Origin: Actinoplanes sp. N902-109
Lineage (GTDB): Bacteria > Actinomycetota > Actinomycetes > Mycobacteriales > Micromonosporaceae
Reading direction: 5' to 3'
Length of the DNA: 64,000 nt
Assembly (NCBI RefSeq): GCF_000389965.1
Contig: NC_021191.1
Span: forward strand, 8,743,501-8,807,500
In this document: one piece after another, positions 60,371 to 64,000 of the stretch
Numbering within the stretch: position 1 is the stretch's first letter
Layout: every line of letters starts with the position of its first letter
Position numbers and translations under genes: made by a program
Notes under the pieces: generated by a model
What the model saw: the letters and a program-made list of their open reading frames with translations, nothing else
What the model was told of the DNA's origin: nothing
Databases searched by the model: none

Positions 60371-62029
60371 ATGCGTTTCATGAGAAGACGCCTGACGGCC
60401 GGGGCCGTCGCCACCGCGACGGGTCTTGCCCTGCTCGCCGGTCTGCCGAGCACCTCGGCGAGTGCCGCGCCCACCACCGAGACCACCGAGTACACCGTCG
60501 TGGCCAACGACGGCGTCTCCACCACCGACGCCATCGCCGCGATCACAGCCGCCGGCGGCACGGTGGTCAGCAGCAACGCGGCCGTCGGCACCTTCCGGGT
60601 GTCGTCGACCGCCGCCGACTTCAAGGCCAAGGCCGCCAAGTCGGGTGCGCTCATCGGTGCGTCCGCCCGCAAGCCCATCGGGTACGCCCCCAAGGAGTCC
60701 CCGCTGGAGAAGCCGGTGACCGAGGGCCGGGGTGGCAAGCCGTCGGGCGGCACCAAGGCCGACCCCCTCGACGACAAGCTGTGGGGCCTGCAGATGGTCA
60801 AGGCCGACAAGGCGCGCAAGATCGAGAAGGGCGACCGCGGCGTCACCGTCGGCGTGCTCGACACCGGCCTCGATGCGTCCAACCCGGACCTCGCCGCCAA
60901 CTTCAGCGCCAAGCTGTCGCGCAACTTCGCCCCGGACATCGCCGACATCGACGGTGCCTGCGAGGTCGCCGGCTGCGTCGACCCGGTCGGCACGGACGAC
61001 GGCGGGCACGGCACCCACGTGGCCGGCACGATCGCCGCGGCGGCCAACGGCACCGGTGTCTCCGGGGTGGCGCCCAACGTGACGCTGGTCGAGCTCAAGG
61101 GCGGCCAGGACTCGGGCTACTTCTTCCTCGACCCGGTCGTCAACGCGCTCACCTACGCGGGCGACACCGGCATCGACGTGGTCAACATGTCGTTCTACAT
61201 CGACCCGTGGCTGTACAACTGCAAGGCCAACCCGGCCGATGCCCCCGAGGCGCAGGCCGAGCAGCGGGCCATCATCGCGGGCGTCAACCGGGCGCTGAAC
61301 TACGCGCACGCGCGGGGCGTCACGCTGGTGGCCGCCGCCGGCAACCAGGCCGACAACCTGAACGACCCGCAGGAGGACTCGACCAGCCCCGACTACGGCA
61401 CCGACCCGTACGAGCGGCCGATCGACAACAAGACCTGTGTCTCGTTGCCGACCGAGGGCCCGCACGTGATCGCGGTGTCCTCGGTGGGCCCGTCGAAGGC
61501 CAAGGCGGTCTACTCCAACTACGGCACCGAGCAGATCACCGTCGCGGCGCCGGGTGGGTTCACCCGCGACTTCTACGGCACGCCGCAGTACAACCAGACG
61601 GCGAACAACATCCTGTCCTCGTACCCGCTGAAGGTCCTGCAGGAGAGCGGCCGGGTGGACGCGGACGGCAACCCGACCACCAGCACGGTGTTCAAGGACT
61701 GCACCGCCGCGGGCAAGTGCGGCTACTACACCTACCTCGCCGGCACGTCGATGGCCTCGCCGCACGCGGCCGGTGTCGCGGCGCTGATCGTCAGCAAGTA
61801 CGGCCACCGCGACCGCCGGCACGGCGGCCTGACGATGAGCCCGGACCTGGTGGCGGCGCGACTGGTGACCTCCGCCCAGGAAACGGCCTGCCCGACGCCG
61901 CGGCTGCGCAGCTACGCCCAGGAGGGTTACGGCCCCGAGTACGACGCGTACTGCTCCGGCTCGAAGTCGTTCAACGGCTTCTACGGTTACGGCATCGTCG
62001 ACGCCTACAAGGCGGTCGGCGGCCGGTAA
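60371..62029 (+). CDS. Secreted subtilisin-like serine protease (S8)
   Basis: 552-residue exported protease. The signal peptide (MRRRLTAGAVATATGLALLAG) is followed by an inhibitor-like propeptide (about 30-125) and the catalytic domain. The triad reads GVLDTGLDAS (Asp ~162), GGHGTHVAGT (His ~214) and AGTSMASPHAAG (Ser ~459). Cysteines are spaced as possible disulfides (EVAGC, YNC, KTC, KDC, KCG). ATG 60371 and ATG 60380 are both in frame; I use the first. A hairpin terminator follows. Confidence 0.92.
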   Translation: MRFMRRRLTAGAVATATGLALLAGLPSTSASAAPTTETTEYTVVANDGVSTTDAIAAITAAGGTVVSSNAAVGTFRVSSTAADFKAKAAKSGALIGASARKPIGYAPKESPLEKPVTEGRGGKPSGGTKADPLDDKLWGLQMVKADKARKIEKGDRGVTVGVLDTGLDASNPDLAANFSAKLSRNFAPDIADIDGACEVAGCVDPVGTDDGGHGTHVAGTIAAAANGTGVSGVAPNVTLVELKGGQDSGYFFLDPVVNALTYAGDTGIDVVNMSFYIDPWLYNCKANPADAPEAQAEQRAIIAGVNRALNYAHARGVTLVAAAGNQADNLNDPQEDSTSPDYGTDPYERPIDNKTCVSLPTEGPHVIAVSSVGPSKAKAVYSNYGTEQITVAAPGGFTRDFYGTPQYNQTANNILSSYPLKVLQESGRVDADGNPTTSTVFKDCTAAGKCGYYTYLAGTSMASPHAAGVAALIVSKYGHRDRRHGGLTMSPDLVAARLVTSAQETACPTPRLRSYAQEGYGPEYDAYCSGSKSFNGFYGYGIVDAYKAVGGR

Positions 62030-62050
62030 ATTCTGTGGACAACCCGGTGG

Positions 62051-62095
62051 ATTGCCGCCTCGCCCGTCGCTCGGGCGGGGCGGCAATTCCGTTTT
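62051..62095 (+). terminator. Terminator of the subtilase gene
   Basis: A 16-bp stem with one G-T wobble (62051-62066 with 62072-62087; left arm ATTGCCGCCTCGCCCG) has a 5-nt TCGCT loop and is followed by TCCGTTTT. It lies 21 bp after the subtilase stop and ahead of cysS. Confidence 0.85.
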
Positions 62096-62116
62096 CCCGG
62101 CCGGTACCCTTGTACG

Positions 62117-63531
<1,415 letters not shown>

Positions 63532-63532
<1 letters not shown>

Positions 63533-64000
63533 TGCCGGGCAACTCAAAGAACGCGAGCAAGCGCACCACCGCCAAGAAGGGCGCGTCCTTCGGCTCCGGC
63601 GGCAAGAACAAGCAGGGGCTCAAGGGCCGGGGCCGCACCCTGCCCGCCGACGAACGCCCCTGGCACAAGGGCTACTCGGGCACCGAGAAGCTCCCCGAGA
63701 AGACCGCACGCAAGCAGGACAAGGAACGCCGCGCCGCGGCCGCCGAGGGGCGCGCCCCCAAGGTCGGCGTCCCGGGCAGCAAGGACACCACCTGGGGCCG
63801 TGGCGGCGGGCGCGCAACCGGCCGACCGGCCCAGCAGCGTGGCAGCCGGATGCAGAGCCGGGGCCCGCGCATCGCTCCCGGCCGCCGTTCCAACCCCACC
63901 AAGGAAGGCCCCGAGCTGCTGCTCGGCCGCAACCCGGTGGTGGAGGCGCTGCGTGCGCTCGTCCCGGCGACCGCGCTGTACGTCGCCCACGGCATCGACG
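63532..64000 (+). CDS. rlmB: 23S rRNA 2'-O-ribose methyltransferase, TrmH/RlmB type (3' truncated by window end)
   Basis: The frame runs open from ATG 63532 off the window edge, about 156 codons. The first ~125 residues are a long basic, glycine/lysine/arginine-rich extension (KRTTAKKGASFGSGGKNKQG, then GGGRATGRPAQQRGSRM). The SpoU/TrmH substrate-binding domain then begins with GPELLLGRNPVVEALRALVP, the conserved family start. The catalytic SAM-binding knot is outside the window. It is translationally coupled to cysS. Confidence 0.88.

Overview
The window is about 64 kb of very GC-rich DNA with dense genes, many GTG and TTG starts, and numerous 4-bp start/stop overlaps. Gene content points to a filamentous actinobacterium, most likely Micromonosporaceae (Actinoplanes-like). 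Supporting signs are an AfsR/SARP regulator, an ECF41 sigma factor, HrcA/CIRCE control of groEL, a PhoP-type PHO box, DUF3263/DUF4031/DUF4032/DUF402 proteins, and a GroEL ending in DMDF. The genus is inferred from overall character, not from a marker gene. I see no rRNA, tRNA, CRISPR array, transposase or prophage.

Layout. 1-3.8 kb: high-affinity phosphate ABC transporter pstS(partial)-pstC-pstA-pstB, with a 23-codon ORF bridging pstC and pstA. 3.8-6.6 kb: NUDIX hydrolase, Gfo/Idh/MocA oxidoreductase and a small two-gene unit of unknown role. 6.9-8.5 kb: low-affinity phosphate transport (DUF47 protein plus Pit), preceded by three 11-bp PHO-box units. 8.6-13.1 kb: unknown protein, ECF41 sigma factor, DUF402 protein and a DinG-type helicase. 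13.1-20 kb: intergenic DNA with a 29-bp-stem hairpin, AI-2E family permease, stand-alone GroES-like protein, PrsW-like protease with a long repetitive tail, FUSC-type protein and HD phosphohydrolase. 19.8-27.4 kb: DUF4031 gene coupled to glpD, then a 1794-residue cell-wall protein with twelve Ig/cadherin-like repeats and an LPKTG sorting signal. 27.4-29.8 kb: an oxidoreductase remnant and groEL with two CIRCE operators. 30.1-35.8 kb: a GT2-TagF teichoic-acid-type enzyme, two GNAT proteins and a small HExxH protein.

36-37.4 kb: threonine synthase behind a clear SAM-I riboswitch. 37.6-39.6 kb: ABC exporter pair. 39.7-42.9 kb: DUF3263 protein, tandem AAA ATPase and a lipoprotein. 42.9-46.4 kb: a serine-hydrolase/ABC-ATPase fusion with its permease. 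46.4-47.2 kb: HigBA-like toxin-antitoxin pair. 47.2-51.9 kb: amino-sugar locus, with a DeoR regulator and APH-fold kinase divergent from SIS isomerase, ROK kinase and nagA. 51.9-58.9 kb: PAP2 phosphatase, secreted trypsin-like protease, DUF4032 protein, lipoprotein and an orphan SARP regulator. 58.9-64 kb: fumarase, secreted subtilase, cysS and the start of an rlmB-type rRNA methyltransferase.

Themes are phosphate acquisition by two routes, envelope and secreted functions, and regulatory RNA or operator elements readable by eye. No wholly new multi-gene system is evident. The best leads are the SAM riboswitch on thrC, the hydrolase-ABC fusion exporter, the pstC/pstA bridging ORF, the repeat-tailed PrsW and the long-stem hairpin downstream of the helicase.
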